15,948 nt of DNA from a bacterium. Its GTDB lineage: Bacteria; Nitrospinota_A; UBA7883; JACRGQ01. The notes under the pieces were generated by a model. It worked only from the letters and a program-made list of their open reading frames with translations, was not told where the DNA came from and ran no database searches. Positions within the stretch are counted from its first letter, which is position 1. Each line of letters opens with the position of its first letter. Of this stretch, positions 14,863 to 15,948 are shown in pieces. The DNA lies in contig JAKAGL010000026.1 of the NCBI GenBank assembly GCA_021815535.1, positions 1-15,948 on the forward strand. Reading direction: 5' to 3'. Made by a program: the position numbers and the translations under genes.

Positions 14863-15948
14863 TTATTTTTTAGGCTGTTCGCCGCGTTCCGCCACCGCTT
14901 CTTTGTGGCTCAGGCGTATCTTCCGGGTGCGCTGATCAACGTCGATCACCTTGACCCAGATCTGCTCGCCTTCCTTCATCACATCGGAAACGTGGTTGAT
15001 GCGCTTATCGGATATGTGGGAAATGTGCACCAGCCCTTCCGTACCGGGGGCGATCTCCACAAATGCGCCGAAGTCGACGATGCGGGTGATCTTGCCGAAG
15101 TAGAGCTTGCCGATGGTCGCCGGTTCGATGATGGTTTCGATGAACGACTTCGCCTTTTCGGCATCGACGCTGTTGGCGGCGAAGATCTTCACGCTGCCGT
15201 CGTCTTCGATGTCGATCTGGGTTTTGGTCGCTTCGGTGATGGCGCGGATGTTCTTTCCGCCCGGTCCGATGATGGCGCCGATCATGTCGTTCGGCACCTT
15301 CATGATGATCATGCGCGGCGCGTACTTCGAGATATCCGGGGCGATATTCGGCACGGCCATCTGCATCTGGTCCAGAATGTGGAGGCGGCCTTTGAGCGCC
15401 TGCATCAAAGCCTGCTTCATGATCTCGATCTTGATGCCGGTCAGCTTGATGTCCATCTGGATGGCGGTGATGCCCTTGCGGGAACCGGCCACCTTGAAAT
15501 CCATATCGCCCAGGGCATCTTCGATGCCGAGGATATCGGTGAGGATGGCGAATTTATCCTTTTCAGCCACGAGGCCCATCGCAACGCCGGCGATCGGGGC
15601 CTTGATCTTCACCCCTGCGTCCATGAGCGCCAGCGTGCCGCCGCAGACGGAAGCCATCGAGGATGAGCCGTTCGATTCCATAACTTCAGAAACGATGCGA
15701 AGCGTGTAGGGGAATTCCTTCGCATCCGGCAGCGTCCAGAGAAGCGCGCGTTCCGCCAATGCGCCGTGGCCGATTTCGCGGCGGCCCGGTCCGGGTGCGC
15801 CTTTGGTTTCGCCCACGGAGAAGGGGGGGAAATTGTAGTGGTACATGTAGTTCTTGTTGGATTTGCCCTCGATGTTATCGATAAGCTGTTCGTCCTGGCC
15901 TGTGCCGAGCGAGACGGCCACCACCACCTGCGTTTCACCGCGGGTAAA
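14863..15948 (-). CDS. pnp: Polyribonucleotide nucleotidyltransferase (PNPase), C-terminal half, partial at window edge
   Basis: PNPase degrades RNA 3' to 5' using phosphate. The reading frame is open to the right edge, where FTRGETQ, a signature of the second RNase PH domain, is encoded by the last bases of the window. So 361 residues of an expected roughly 700 are visible. The catalytic signature ED...GDMDFK (Asp144, Asp150, Lys152 of the visible part) is intact. A KH domain with GPGGKN (228-233) and an S1 RNA-binding domain (about 279-350, FGAFVEIAPGTEGLVHIS) follow, then a short tail ending EQPKK. The gene's start and upstream neighbours (often rpsO) lie outside the window. A terminator follows its stop. 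Confidence 0.97.
   Translation of the reverse strand, partial: FTRGETQVVVAVSLGTGQDEQLIDNIEGKSNKNYMYHYNFPPFSVGETKGAPGPGRREIGHGALAERALLWTLPDAKEFPYTLRIVSEVMESNGSSSMASVCGGTLALMDAGVKIKAPIAGVAMGLVAEKDKFAILTDILGIEDALGDMDFKVAGSRKGITAIQMDIKLTGIKIEIMKQALMQALKGRLHILDQMQMAVPNIAPDISKYAPRMIIMKVPNDMIGAIIGPGGKNIRAITEATKTQIDIEDDGSVKIFAANSVDAEKAKSFIETIIEPATIGKLYFGKITRIVDFGAFVEIAPGTEGLVHISHISDKRINHVSDVMKEGEQIWVKVIDVDQRTRKIRLSHKEAVAERGEQPKK

Noticed and set aside
14674..15666. 330-codon plus-strand ORF opposite pnp
   Set aside because: Its His/Asp/Leu-rich translation is the typical antisense of a conserved gene; the minus strand is unmistakably PNPase.
1..15948. CRISPR arrays, insertion sequences, tRNA or rRNA genes and attachment sites
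   Set aside because: I saw no regularly spaced repeats, transposase motifs, or tRNA/rRNA-like sequence anywhere in the window.

Overview
The window looks like chromosomal DNA of a Gram-negative respiratory bacterium of moderate GC. The bd-oxidase-like protein with its cluster of c-type cytochromes resembles gene sets I know from Nitrospirota (Nitrospira, Leptospirillum, Manganitrophus) and Nitrospinota. The corrinoid methyl-transfer genes suggest access to anaerobic or microaerobic C1 chemistry. The lineage call is inference; there is no rRNA or other decisive marker here.

Layout. (1) 1-504: mostly non-coding, AT-rich, with a plausible promoter and a 29-codon minus-strand ORF of unclear status. 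(2) 505-6968, plus strand: a respiratory operon. It opens with an uncalled 38-aa single-helix protein (TTG start), followed by a CydA-like membrane protein, a membrane-anchored diheme cytochrome c, a membrane monoheme cytochrome c, a diheme cytochrome c fused to an ethylbenzene-dehydrogenase-type heme-b domain, a periplasmic diheme cytochrome c and a small monoheme cytochrome c. It closes with a strong terminator at 7020-7051. (3) 7052-7467: an extended -10 promoter, a second 38-aa single-helix protein (7214-7330), and an inverted repeat. (4) 7468-13558, plus strand: an NtrC-type sigma-54 response regulator, a corrinoid-binding protein, a 962-aa fusion of a UroD/MtaA-type methyltransferase with a ferredoxin-ASKHA corrinoid reactivase, and a soluble PAS histidine kinase that overlaps the fusion gene by 4 bases. 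(5) 13577-15948, minus strand: a GNAT acetyltransferase, a small zincin metallopeptidase, a terminator, and the C-terminal half of polynucleotide phosphorylase, which runs off the right edge.

How the genes may work together. The operon at 505-6968 encodes eight CxxCH heme-c sites plus a bd-type membrane core that lacks several quinol-oxidase hallmarks. The simplest reading is a membrane complex passing electrons between periplasmic c-cytochromes and the bd-like core; its substrate and direction cannot be read from sequence. The genes at 7468-13558 couple a two-component system to a corrinoid methyl-transfer module. The methyltransferase domain has lost its usual HxC zinc motif, and no separate substrate methyltransferase is encoded nearby. 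This regulator-corrinoid-fusion-kinase cassette is the best candidate for a little-described system in the window.
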